NCBI GenBank assembly: GCA_938044055.1
Contig: CALIQO010000215.1
Location: 1-5,900 of the forward strand
DNA: 5,900 bases
Origin: an uncultured Saprospiraceae bacterium
GTDB lineage: Bacteria > Bacteroidota > Bacteroidia > Chitinophagales > Saprospiraceae
Direction: 5' to 3'
In this document: positions 1 through 5,900 of the stretch, piece after piece
How the letters are laid out: each line of letters starts with the position of its first letter
Position numbering within the stretch: the stretch's first letter is position 1
Translations under genes and position numbers: made by a program
The notes under the pieces: model-generated
What the model was told of the DNA's origin: nothing
Database searches by the model: none
The model's input: the letters and a program-made list of their open reading frames with translations, nothing else

Positions 1-66
1 ATTAAATGGTTCATTATCTCCCATAAATTGAGCTAGGAAGATGGCTGGTCCTTTTATCGTTTTCAT
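1..66 (-). CDS. Sugar phosphate isomerase/epimerase (TIM barrel), N-terminal fragment
   Basis: Only the first 22 codons lie in the window; the gene runs off the left edge. The visible protein begins MKTIKGPAIFLAQFMGD. This is an N-terminus I recognise from Bacteroidota proteins of the xylose-isomerase-like TIM-barrel family (sugar phosphate isomerase/epimerase, AP endonuclease 2 superfamily), in which the first barrel strand follows a KGPA(I/L)FLAQF start. Members isomerise or epimerise sugars or sugar acids in the cytoplasm; the substrate cannot be told from this fragment. The ATG lies 25 nt after the stop of the zinc finger gene, with no terminator between, so it is probably the third gene of that transcript. 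No clear Shine-Dalgarno sequence is seen, which is normal for Bacteroidota. The family call rests on recalled similarity over 22 residues, so it is likely but not proven. Confidence 0.7.
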   Translation of the reverse strand, partial: MKTIKGPAIFLAQFMGDNEPFN

Positions 67-91
67 CGTTTATCAATTTTTTCTTTCTTAG

Positions 92-427
92 TTATCTGTC
101 TGCACAACGTATGCATCTTGTGCTCTCAGGCAGAAATATAAGCCTTCCTTCTTGAATATCATTCCCACACATAGAACATATTCCATAGTTTTCAGATTCT
201 ATGTTGTTGAGGGCAAGCTTTAGCTTAGAAAGTTTCTCTTTCTTATTGGCCAGGGCAGCTTCCATGACGCTTTTATTATTTATCGCATCCATTCTAGACA
301 CTCTACCGATAGAATTTTCTGGAGATATGGGTTGAGTCATTCCTTCCATATCCTTGATATCAGCAATTGACTTGGAAATCAGAGATGATATTTTACTTCT
401 TACGGCATCTTTATCTATAAGAGACAT
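92..427 (-). CDS. DksA/TraR-type C4 zinc finger protein
   Basis: A 111-residue cytoplasmic protein with an N-terminal helical region (about 5-80) and a C-terminal C4 zinc finger, Cys84-x2-Cys87-x17-Cys105-x2-Cys108, preceded by the family's typical YGIC. The spacing and the (I/L)P-x3-RC-x2-C ending match the DksA/TraR family, which binds in the RNA polymerase secondary channel and alters initiation, often with ppGpp. It is shorter than E. coli DksA (151 aa), and I do not see the DPADRA-type tip motif. The region between the helices instead reads SIGRVSRMDA (39-48), a pattern I associate with short DksA-like proteins, so binding to polymerase is inferred. Its ATG overlaps the stop of the upstream peptidase gene by one base (TAATG), which suggests coupled translation, and a sugar isomerase gene follows after 25 nt. 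The family call is firm; the regulatory role is not. Confidence 0.9.
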   Translation of the reverse strand: MSLIDKDAVRSKISSLISKSIADIKDMEGMTQPISPENSIGRVSRMDAINNKSVMEAALANKKEKLSKLKLALNNIESENYGICSMCGNDIQEGRLIFLPESTRCIRCADR

Positions 428-2331
428 TATCCTGGGACCTTTTCTTTCCCTTTAAGGAATTTATCCAAGAACTTAACGATGTCTCCGTAACCTTTAATCT
501 GGTTTTCTTTCTTAAGAAACCCATGGCCTTCATCTGGAAACAAGACGTATTCCACAGGTACGCCATTCTTTTTAACTCCAGCCACAATTTCATCAGACTC
601 TACTTGTAGAACCCGTGGATCATTGGCCCCTTGTAATACCATCAAGGGCTTGTTGACATGTTGTGTATGGAACAACGGAGATATATTATATAGTCTGGTA
701 CTGTCGCTGCTGTAAGGGTCACCGAGTTCATCGTATAGGGCATTCTTGAACGATTCCCACCATGGAGGAATAGATTTTAAGGTTCTCAACCAGTTCGTCA
801 CACCGAAAATATTGACCCCCACTTCGAATTCGTCCGGAGCATAAGTCAAGGCTGCCATGGTCATGTATCCACCATAAGACCCACCGATGATTCCTATTTT
901 AGTTGAATCTATATAGTTCTGTTCCATCAGCCATTTCTTACCATAGATACAATCCTTAAGGTCTACGTCACCATGTTTTTTATTATCCATTTTATAAAAC
1001 TCTTTCCCATAGCCTGAGCTTCCGCGATTATTGACAGCAAGGACAGCATATCCTTGGTTCGTCATATACTGGATCAATTCGAAAAAACTCACTCTAGATT
1101 GTCCTCCAGGTCCACCATGCACCCACACCATAGCAGGTACTTTTTCGTCAGGGCTTGCTTGATGTGGTTTATAATATATGGCAGGAATGTCAAGCCCATC
1201 GAAGGATTTATACCTTACCACTTCACCTTCTACTAGGTTTTTTTCTTCGATTTCAGGGTTTAGTGTTGTCGTCAATTGACTCGTTTCTCCCGTCGCGAAA
1301 TTGTGGAGGTACATGTCTGTCGGAGTTCGAGAACTTGCGGCATAGATGATCATCTGTGATTCATCACGAGAGATAGATACACCACTTACACTCTTGCCAG
1401 AAATGTCTGGAAAATCCAGCTCTGCTCCGGATTCTGTATCGAACATTTTAACCGTTGTCTTGCCGTCTTCATTGATACCGATTACTCTATACTTACTGTT
1501 CCACGATTCGTATGCGTACCATACATCCCAGTTGGTCTCGAAAAGAGTTTCTTTATTTCCAGACTCGAGTTCATATTTTACTAAATATTGAAAATCTCCC
1601 CCTTGATCGGTCATATAGTAAAGAAACTTATTGTCTTTGCTGAAGAATTGTGGATTGTATGTTGCTTCTTCTCCATCTACGGATAACTTGGTCCGTTCTC
1701 CAGTTTCATTATTTACAAGGTAGAGTTCATTAGAACTAGTAGTGATGGTTTTAGTAAGGGTAATATATTTTTCATCATCAGAGGCTGAGGATATGTCTAA
1801 ACCATCTGTGTTTTCATATACGACTTCAGTTGTCATGTCATCAATATTCATCTTCTTCATGTCAAAGAAATTAGGGTCCCTTTCATTAGATGAATAATAA
1901 AAATGCTTAAGGTCTCTTGCCCAGCCAGCGAATCCTGCTTTCTCGTTTTCTCCAGGGGTTAACTCAGTAACCGTCCCATCAGCAGATTGACGATAGATGT
2001 GAGAGATTTCATTACCCCCCTTATCAGCACTGAATAAAAAATCTTCAGTTCCAGGAATATAACCTATCGAGAAGATGGATTCTTCATTAGAATGGGTAAG
2101 CGTATCTACCATTTTACCATCGGTAGTCATAGCGATCACATTAAAAATCCCAGTTTTATTACTGGAGGCTAATATCTTATTCCCATCGTCAGAAAAACTA
2201 CCACCCGTCACACGTTCATTGTTGTAAAATTGATCTATGGTATAGGATGGAGGTGTAAAAGATGTATCTGCTTTTTCTTGGTTACAAGCCATAATCATAC
2301 AGGATAAAATAAGGAAGAAAAAATTTTTCAT
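427..2331 (-). CDS. S9-family serine peptidase, lipoprotein (DPP-IV/acylaminoacyl-peptidase-like)
   Basis: A 634-residue exported peptidase. A short signal peptide (Lys2, then a hydrophobic stretch) ends in a lipobox Ile13-Met14-Ala15-Cys16, so Cys16 is probably lipidated and the protein anchored in the cell envelope. Residues from about 30 to 360 show repeated strand-turn units like the WD40/PD40-type beta-propeller of the S9 family (for example SxDG and SxDxxxLYYM patterns). Residues 370-630 form the alpha/beta hydrolase domain, with HGGPGG (405-410) at the oxyanion region, NNRGSSGYG (434-442), the nucleophile elbow GGSYGG with Ser485, Asp571 in GANDPR and His603 in DEGHGF. The triad is complete, so it should be active, cleaving short peptides, perhaps after proline or as an acylaminoacyl- or dipeptidyl-peptidase; specificity cannot be read here. 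The length is normal for the family. It is probably the first gene of a transcript continuing into the zinc finger gene. An acidic export signal for surface display is not clear (NQEKAD follows the Cys). Confidence 0.95.
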   Translation of the reverse strand: MKNFFFLILSCMIMACNQEKADTSFTPPSYTIDQFYNNERVTGGSFSDDGNKILASSNKTGIFNVIAMTTDGKMVDTLTHSNEESIFSIGYIPGTEDFLFSADKGGNEISHIYRQSADGTVTELTPGENEKAGFAGWARDLKHFYYSSNERDPNFFDMKKMNIDDMTTEVVYENTDGLDISSASDDEKYITLTKTITTSSNELYLVNNETGERTKLSVDGEEATYNPQFFSKDNKFLYYMTDQGGDFQYLVKYELESGNKETLFETNWDVWYAYESWNSKYRVIGINEDGKTTVKMFDTESGAELDFPDISGKSVSGVSISRDESQMIIYAASSRTPTDMYLHNFATGETSQLTTTLNPEIEEKNLVEGEVVRYKSFDGLDIPAIYYKPHQASPDEKVPAMVWVHGGPGGQSRVSFFELIQYMTNQGYAVLAVNNRGSSGYGKEFYKMDNKKHGDVDLKDCIYGKKWLMEQNYIDSTKIGIIGGSYGGYMTMAALTYAPDEFEVGVNIFGVTNWLRTLKSIPPWWESFKNALYDELGDPYSSDSTRLYNISPLFHTQHVNKPLMVLQGANDPRVLQVESDEIVAGVKKNGVPVEYVLFPDEGHGFLKKENQIKGYGDIVKFLDKFLKGKEKVPG

Positions 2332-2354
2332 TGGTCATAATTTGTTGGTTACAC

Positions 2355-2380
2355 TAAAGATATACATTTTAATTTTGCAA
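2355..2380 (-). promoter_or_regulatory. Weak candidate promoter of the peptidase operon
   Basis: Read on the minus strand, TATCTTTA (2362 to 2355) matches the Bacteroidota -7 consensus TAnnTTTG in all but the last base. A TTG (2380 to 2378) precedes it with a 15-nt spacer, shorter than the usual 17-23. It lies 23 nt upstream of the peptidase ATG. It is the best candidate in this 142-bp gap but a poor match. Confidence 0.3.
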
Positions 2381-2473
2381 TTGGATCACAATATACCTAG
2401 TGTGCAATTATAAAGATGGATGCTTCGAGATATACTATGAATTAGGGATGTGCTCAAGGCAAATGGAATGCTT

Positions 2474-2836
2474 CTAAAGCTTTTTGTCAATATCCTCTAA
2501 GGATTGAGCATCATAGTCTTTTATTACGCTTCCTAGCGATTTCCTGGCTTTGGTCTTTACCTCATCATTGATAAAGCAAGCAATGGTTACCAGGCCAAAT
2601 GTTATAACAGATAAATCATCTGTAAAGCCAAAAAATGGTGTTAAATCTGGAATCGAATCAAAAGGTGAAAGAAAATAAGCTACGGAAGCAAGGATGATGT
2701 TTTTAGCCCAGAAGGGTGTCTCTTCTCTGTTAAATGCATGATACATTAAAAACACACTATATAAGGTCTGCGCCCCTATAGAATGGGCTTTTCCCTTTAT
2801 ATAACTTATGATATTATGTAGATTTACTTTCTTCAT
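2474..2836 (-). CDS. YkvA/DUF1232 family small membrane protein
   Basis: A 120-residue protein with the family signature in its middle: YFLSPFDSIPDLTPFFGFTDD (54-74, shown by key residues Pro58, Asp60, Pro63, Asp64, Pro67, Gly70, Asp73, Asp74). Hydrophobic stretches flank it (about 44-57 and 75-89) and probably form a hairpin in or on the inner membrane, with a basic N-terminal part and a charged C-terminal tail. The family (DUF1232, named after Bacillus YkvA) is widespread, and I know of no established biochemical function. The ATG at 2836 is the first in the frame, because a TGA stands directly before it. The gene is alone: the peptidase gene lies 142 bp downstream and prfA diverges 150 bp upstream. 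The family call is confident; no function is proposed. Confidence 0.9.
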   Translation of the reverse strand: MKKVNLHNIISYIKGKAHSIGAQTLYSVFLMYHAFNREETPFWAKNIILASVAYFLSPFDSIPDLTPFFGFTDDLSVITFGLVTIACFINDEVKTKARKSLGSVIKDYDAQSLEDIDKKL

Positions 2837-2851
2837 TCAATACCAATAACG

Positions 2852-2878
2852 ATAAAATATGGGTACAGAGTTCTACAA
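2852..2878 (-). promoter_or_regulatory. Weak candidate promoter of the DUF1232 gene
   Basis: On the minus strand, TTG (2878 to 2876), a 16-nt spacer and TATTTTAT (2859 to 2852) resemble the Bacteroidota promoter TTG/TAnnTTTG, with two mismatches in the last two bases of the -7 element. It sits 15 nt upstream of the ATG. The position is plausible but the match is weak. Confidence 0.25.
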
Positions 2879-2950
2879 TCTCGATGAAATCGTACAGATC
2901 TCAGATGAAGGCAATTAGAAAGAATATATAACTGTTGCCGTTCAGTCATC

Positions 2951-2978
2951 TTGCGAGTGTAAAAAAGTAGTATTTTTG
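2951..2978 (+). promoter_or_regulatory. Promoter of prfA (Bacteroidota type)
   Basis: TTG (2951-2953), a 17-nt spacer and TATTTTTG (2971-2978) give a full match to the Bacteroidota housekeeping promoter (-33 TTG, -7 TAnnTTTG). The -7 element ends 8 nt before the prfA ATG, so transcription should start within a few bases of the start codon and leave almost no leader. The start site is inferred from the usual spacing. Confidence 0.7.
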
Positions 2979-2986
2979 CAGCCGTT

Positions 2987-4060
2987 ATGATAGATAAATT
3001 ACAAGCCATACAAGAGCGCTTTTATTACCTGGAGGAGAAATTGTCGGATCCAGAGACAGTTTCTGACATGAAACAATACACCAAGATCAATAAAGAATAT
3101 AAAGATCTACAAGCCATAGTAGAAGTGTCTAAGGTGTATTCCTCCTTATTAGGAAACATAGAAAATGCCCAGGAAATGCTTAAAGACAGCGATCCTGAGA
3201 TGAAGGAAATGGCATCCATGGAGCTGGAAGAGTTATTGCCTCAGCGAGAAAAAATGGAAGAAGAAATCAAGGTTTTACTCATTCCTAAAGATCCAGAAGA
3301 CTCTAAAGATGTTGTAGTAGAGATACGATCTGGTGCGGGTGGTGATGAAGCAAGTATTTTTGCTGGAGACCTTTATAGAATGTATACTAAATTTATTGAA
3401 TCTAGATCCTGGAAAATGGAAGTTATAGATGCTAATGAAGGCAGTGCTGGAGGCTACAATAAACTGGTTCTTGAAGTCTATGGACAAGATGTATACGGAG
3501 TGTTGAAGTTTGAGTCAGGAGCTCATCGAGTTCAGCGGGTTCCTAAAACCGAATCTCAAGGTAGGGTTCATACATCAGCTGCAACGGTTGTTGTTATGCC
3601 TAAGTTCGAAGAAGAAGATATTGATATCCGTAAGGACGAACTTAGAACCGATACATTCCGTGCAAGTGGAGCGGGTGGACAACATGTCAATAAAACAGAA
3701 TCAGGTGTAAGATTCACTCATTTGCCTACTGGAATTGTTGCAGAAAGCACCGATTCAAGATCACAGCATAAGAACAGAGAAATTGCCTTGCAACGGTTAT
3801 ATGTAAAAATTCAGGATGCCCAGCGGCAGAAAAATTACAATGAGCAGAAAGCTCAGCGAAAATCGCTCGTAGGTTCAGGAGATAGGTCAGATAAGATAAG
3901 AACCTATAATTATCCACAGAATAGAGTTACCGATCACCGGATTAACCTTACACTGTATAGCTTAGATAAGATTATAGGTGGGGATATATCTGAAATAATA
4001 GAAGCGCTCCAGGTTGCTGAAAATGCAGAGAAAATGAAGGTAGGAGATGGTCAAGATTAA
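2987..4060 (+). CDS. prfA: Peptide chain release factor 1 (RF1)
   Basis: A 357-residue class I release factor, close to the 360 residues of E. coli RF1. It recognises UAA and UAG in the ribosomal A site and triggers peptidyl-tRNA hydrolysis. The N-terminal helical domain (about 1-100) is followed by the PCRF domain with RSGAGGDEA (114-122). The codon-reading loop HRVQRVPKTESQGRVHTS carries Pro186-Lys187-Thr188, the RF1-type PxT motif, not the SPF of RF2. The catalytic loop SGAGGQHVNKTES has Gly230-Gly231-Gln232; Gln232 would be the glutamine methylated by PrmC. The C-terminal part has the conserved GDRSDKIRTYNYPQNRVTDHR (298-318). An in-frame TAA 27 nt upstream and the adjacent promoter support this ATG. 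hemA follows after 93 nt on the same strand with no clear terminator between, so some readthrough is possible. The prmC gene is not in the window. Confidence 0.98.
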   Translation: MIDKLQAIQERFYYLEEKLSDPETVSDMKQYTKINKEYKDLQAIVEVSKVYSSLLGNIENAQEMLKDSDPEMKEMASMELEELLPQREKMEEEIKVLLIPKDPEDSKDVVVEIRSGAGGDEASIFAGDLYRMYTKFIESRSWKMEVIDANEGSAGGYNKLVLEVYGQDVYGVLKFESGAHRVQRVPKTESQGRVHTSAATVVVMPKFEEEDIDIRKDELRTDTFRASGAGGQHVNKTESGVRFTHLPTGIVAESTDSRSQHKNREIALQRLYVKIQDAQRQKNYNEQKAQRKSLVGSGDRSDKIRTYNYPQNRVTDHRINLTLYSLDKIIGGDISEIIEALQVAENAEKMKVGDGQD

Positions 4061-4139
4061 GCGGATGTGTACAAGCTATATATCGCCGTATCATCTTCCA
4101 TTATTACACAGATATGACAAAACTCGACAATCGATGTCT

Positions 4140-4147
4140 TATTTTTG
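4140..4147 (+). promoter_or_regulatory. -7 promoter element of hemA
   Basis: TATTTTTG is a full match to TAnnTTTG and ends 6 nt before the hemA ATG. No TTG stands at the expected distance upstream. The closest stand-in is ATGACA (4114-4119), 23 nt before if its ATG replaces TTG. The surrounding TATTTTTGTAGCT is nearly the same as TATTTTTGCAGCC in front of prfA, which strengthens the call. The hemA mRNA would have a leader of only a few bases. Confidence 0.55.
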
Positions 4148-4153
4148 TAGCTA

Positions 4154-5392
4154 ATGATTGCGGATTTCCATATAGTCACCATTACCCACAACGATCTCAA
4201 CGTTGATGAACTGGGTCAATTCGTTTTGCCACATGAGACGAAGGGTGAAGTATATGAAAAACTGCATGTCCTTAAAGAACAGTTTAATCTCGACGAACTG
4301 GTTTACTTAAATACCTGTAATCGCATTACCTTCTTAAATTACTCAGATGAGGAATGGACCAGCGAAAAGGTGAAATTGTTTTTTCGGTCAATTAATCCAG
4401 CTCTAAGTGCTCATCAGATTGAAGCAATCGATAAGGTTGTTAATGTCTTCAGTGGACAAGATGCAATCAACCACATATTCGAAGTAACGTCTTCTATCAA
4501 TTCACTGGTCGTAGGAGAGAGAGAAATTTTTCGGCAGTTCAGAGAAGCTTACAACGGTTGTGTACAGAATGGATTAGTCGGAGACAATCTCAGACTACTA
4601 GAGAAGTACACTGTACAGACAGCTAAGCAAGTATATGAAGAAACGAAAATAGGAGAGAAAGCACTATCAGTTGTTTCTCTAGCTATGCAGAAGTTGCTAA
4701 AGAAAAATCTTCCTCTTGATTCTAGGATATTAATAGTCGGTGCAGGAGAGACGAATACTAAACTTGCTAAGTTTCTAGACAAGCATGGATATAGATCTGC
4801 CGCAGTATTTAATAGAAGTTTAGAAAATGCCAATCAGATAAGCGAGATTCTGGATGCACCAGCATATCACCTTAAAGATTTATCTACTTACGAGAAGGGC
4901 TTCGATATATTAGTTGTCTGCACCGCTTCTTACGCTGCGACAATCAATAAAAAAATATACAGACACTTGCTCCGAGGAGAGCAAGACGAGAAGTTAATAA
5001 TAGATCTTTCAGTCCCTAGAAATGTAGAAAGAGAAGTTGTCAGCGCGTATGATGTCAATTACGTAGACGTAGAACAATTAAGAGAGCTGGCACAGAAGAA
5101 CCTTGAATTAAGAAAAGGGGAGATTATACATGCTAGAAAGATATTGAGAGATAAGCGTTCGCAATTTACCACCATCTATCAACAGAGACAGATAGAGAAA
5201 GCAATGAAATCGGTTCCATCCGCTGTTGCAGAAGTAAAAGAAAAAGCCTTACAAGCCGTTTTTAAAGACAGGATTAACACGCTCGACGAAGAGGCACAAG
5301 CTCTACTAAATGATGTAGTCAACTACATGGAGAAAAAGTGTGTCAGCATTCCTATGAAAGCGGCTAAAGAAATCGTTGTTAAGAAAAAATAA
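4154..5392 (+). CDS. hemA: Glutamyl-tRNA reductase (GluTR)
   Basis: A 412-residue cytoplasmic enzyme that reduces Glu-tRNA(Glu) with NADPH to glutamate-1-semialdehyde, the first committed step of C5-pathway haem and tetrapyrrole synthesis. Its length is usual. The catalytic domain (about 1-155) has the nucleophile Cys55 in YLNTCNR and the segment HIFEVTSSINSLVVGEREIF (107-126), matching the HLFRVASGLDSMVLGE region with conserved His107 and Glu122. KIGEKALSVVSLA (165-177) leads to the NADPH domain, with the loop GAGETN (196-201) in place of the commoner GAGEMG, then VFNRSLENA (218-226), DILVVCTAS (251-259) and DLSVPRNVE (284-292). The C-terminal part (about 305-412) is helical and is the dimerisation domain. 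A TAG two codons upstream in frame fixes the ATG. No other haem gene follows, so hemA is not in a hemACD-type cluster here. In other bacteria GluTR is controlled by haem-dependent turnover; nothing here shows that. Confidence 0.96.
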   Translation: MIADFHIVTITHNDLNVDELGQFVLPHETKGEVYEKLHVLKEQFNLDELVYLNTCNRITFLNYSDEEWTSEKVKLFFRSINPALSAHQIEAIDKVVNVFSGQDAINHIFEVTSSINSLVVGEREIFRQFREAYNGCVQNGLVGDNLRLLEKYTVQTAKQVYEETKIGEKALSVVSLAMQKLLKKNLPLDSRILIVGAGETNTKLAKFLDKHGYRSAAVFNRSLENANQISEILDAPAYHLKDLSTYEKGFDILVVCTASYAATINKKIYRHLLRGEQDEKLIIDLSVPRNVEREVVSAYDVNYVDVEQLRELAQKNLELRKGEIIHARKILRDKRSQFTTIYQQRQIEKAMKSVPSAVAEVKEKALQAVFKDRINTLDEEAQALLNDVVNYMEKKCVSIPMKAAKEIVVKKK

Positions 5393-5414
5393 CACACATT
5401 TCCTTATCGATCAG

Positions 5415-5443
5415 AAGATTGTAATTCGACAATCTTAATTTTC
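5415..5443 (+). terminator. Probable intrinsic terminator of hemA
   Basis: A perfect 8-bp stem, AAGATTGT (5415-5422) and ACAATCTT (5429-5436), with the 6-nt loop AATTCG, is followed by AATTTTC. It begins 23 nt after the hemA stop. The stem is AT-rich and the T tract short, so termination may be partial. Confidence 0.6.
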
Positions 5444-5468
5444 AAAATTTAATTATTGAATTTCATAC

Positions 5469-5498
5469 TTGATCGTTAGAATAATATTGCTATTTTCC
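5469..5498 (+). promoter_or_regulatory. Candidate promoter of the acyl-CoA synthetase gene
   Basis: TTG (5469-5471), a 19-nt spacer and TATTTTCC (5491-5498) have ideal spacing for a Bacteroidota promoter, but the -7 element deviates in its last two bases. It would give a leader of roughly 15-20 nt before the ATG at 5522. The hairpin upstream fits a fresh transcription start here. Confidence 0.35.
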
Positions 5499-5521
5499 GT
5501 GTGACGAAACAAAAAAAGTAA

Positions 5522-5900
5522 ATGGAAAAGGCAAGATTATTCGAGTTTATCGAAAAACAACAACGAGAGCACCCTTTAGAAAAATCAATAGGAAGAAAAG
5601 AAGGCGATGGATGGAAGTTTTATAGTACAGAAGAAATATTAGATCAAGCATATGCACTTGCAGGAGGCTTACTGGCTTTAGGCATAAAGCCCGGTGACAA
5701 GGTGGCTATGGCTTCTTATAAAAATCGACCAGAATGGAACATAACAGATCTTGCTACCTTGATGATCGGCGTAATTAATGTACCTTTATATCCCACGATC
5801 AGTCCTGGAGAGTATTCTTATATTCTTAATGAAGCGGATGTGAAAATGGCATTTGTGGGGTCTGGAGATTTATATGATAAGGTTGCTGAAGCACAGAAAA
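5522..5900 (+). CDS. Long-chain fatty acid--CoA ligase (AMP-forming), N-terminal fragment
   Basis: The first 126 codons of a gene that runs off the right edge. The protein starts MEKARLFEFIEKQQ and continues with GWKFYSTEEILDQA, then LAGGLLALGIKPGDKVA (about 47-63), and NRPEWNITDLATLMIGVINV followed by PLYPTISPGEYSYILNEADVK (about 69-109). These are the N-terminal hallmarks of the AMP-binding (ANL) superfamily, and NRPEW with PxYPTxSPxxxxYILN points to the long-chain acyl-CoA synthetase branch (FAA1-like). Such enzymes activate fatty acids with ATP and CoA through an acyl-adenylate, for lipid synthesis or beta-oxidation. The catalytic P-loop and later motifs lie outside the window, so activity cannot be judged. 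A TAA stands directly before the ATG in frame, fixing the start. It lies 129 nt after hemA, beyond a likely terminator, so it is probably transcribed separately. Confidence 0.9.
   Translation, partial: MEKARLFEFIEKQQREHPLEKSIGRKEGDGWKFYSTEEILDQAYALAGGLLALGIKPGDKVAMASYKNRPEWNITDLATLMIGVINVPLYPTISPGEYSYILNEADVKMAFVGSGDLYDKVAEAQK

Noticed and set aside
1054..1591. Several plus-strand open frames of 60-81 codons inside the peptidase gene.
   Set aside because: They are antisense to a well-supported 634-residue protein with a complete catalytic triad and show no recognisable domain.
2368..2395. On the minus strand, ATTGTG-N9-CAAAAT upstream of the peptidase, resembling half of a CRP-like operator.
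   Set aside because: Symmetry is imperfect and the second half lacks the TCACA core; there is no independent evidence of a regulator binding here.
2416..2474. Imperfect direct repeat ATGGATGCTTC (2416-2426) and ATGGAATGCTTC (2463-2474).
   Set aside because: The copies are short, there are only two, and one overlaps the DUF1232 stop codon. Chance is the simplest explanation.
2463..2490. GCTT-CTA-AAGC followed by TTTTT on the plus strand, near the end of the DUF1232 gene, resembling a terminator.
   Set aside because: The stem has only 4 bp with a 3-nt loop, and its T tract faces the plus strand, where no gene ends. Most of it lies inside or at the stop of the minus-strand gene.
4125..4147. 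GACA-ATCGA-TGTC followed by TTATTTTT, resembling a terminator for prfA.
   Set aside because: The stem is only 4 bp, and the T-rich stretch is the -7 element of the hemA promoter, which explains it better.
4549..4833. A 94-codon minus-strand open frame inside hemA.
   Set aside because: It is antisense to a region holding conserved GluTR motifs and has no family resemblance; it is a frame shadow.

Overview
The window is ordinary chromosomal sequence from a bacterium of the phylum Bacteroidota, possibly a member of the Saprospiria or a marine relative. Four things suggest this: a moderately AT-rich composition, gene starts without clear Shine-Dalgarno sequences, promoter elements of the Bacteroidota type (TTG, then about 17-19 nt, then TAnnTTTG), and the character of the proteins, including an S9 peptidase lipoprotein, a short DksA/TraR-like zinc finger protein and a GluTR with a GAGETN nucleotide loop. 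The phylum is well supported. The class is a guess.

Left part (1-2331), minus strand: a likely three-gene transcription unit read right to left. A lipoprotein S9-family serine peptidase (2331 to 427) overlaps by one base (TAATG) a 111-residue DksA/TraR-type C4 zinc finger protein (427 to 92). After 25 nt follows the first 22 codons of a probable sugar phosphate isomerase/epimerase (66 to 1), cut by the window edge. Centre (2474-2836), minus strand: a lone 120-residue YkvA/DUF1232 membrane protein, divergent from prfA.

Right part (2987-5900), plus strand: prfA (release factor RF1), hemA (glutamyl-tRNA reductase) and the first 126 codons of an AMP-forming long-chain acyl-CoA synthetase. prfA and hemA each have a TATTTTTG element only 6-8 nt before the ATG, so their transcripts may be nearly leaderless. 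hemA is followed by a stem-loop that looks like an intrinsic terminator, and the acyl-CoA synthetase seems to have its own promoter.

The genes do not form one pathway. prfA (translation termination) and hemA (first committed step of tetrapyrrole synthesis from Glu-tRNA) are also neighbours in enterobacteria, but in the opposite order. I found no mobile element, CRISPR array, RNA gene, phage gene or defence system, and no convincing evidence of a new system. The points most worth a second look are the shared promoter/start architecture of prfA and hemA, the inverted prfA-hemA order, and the coupled peptidase/zinc-finger gene pair.
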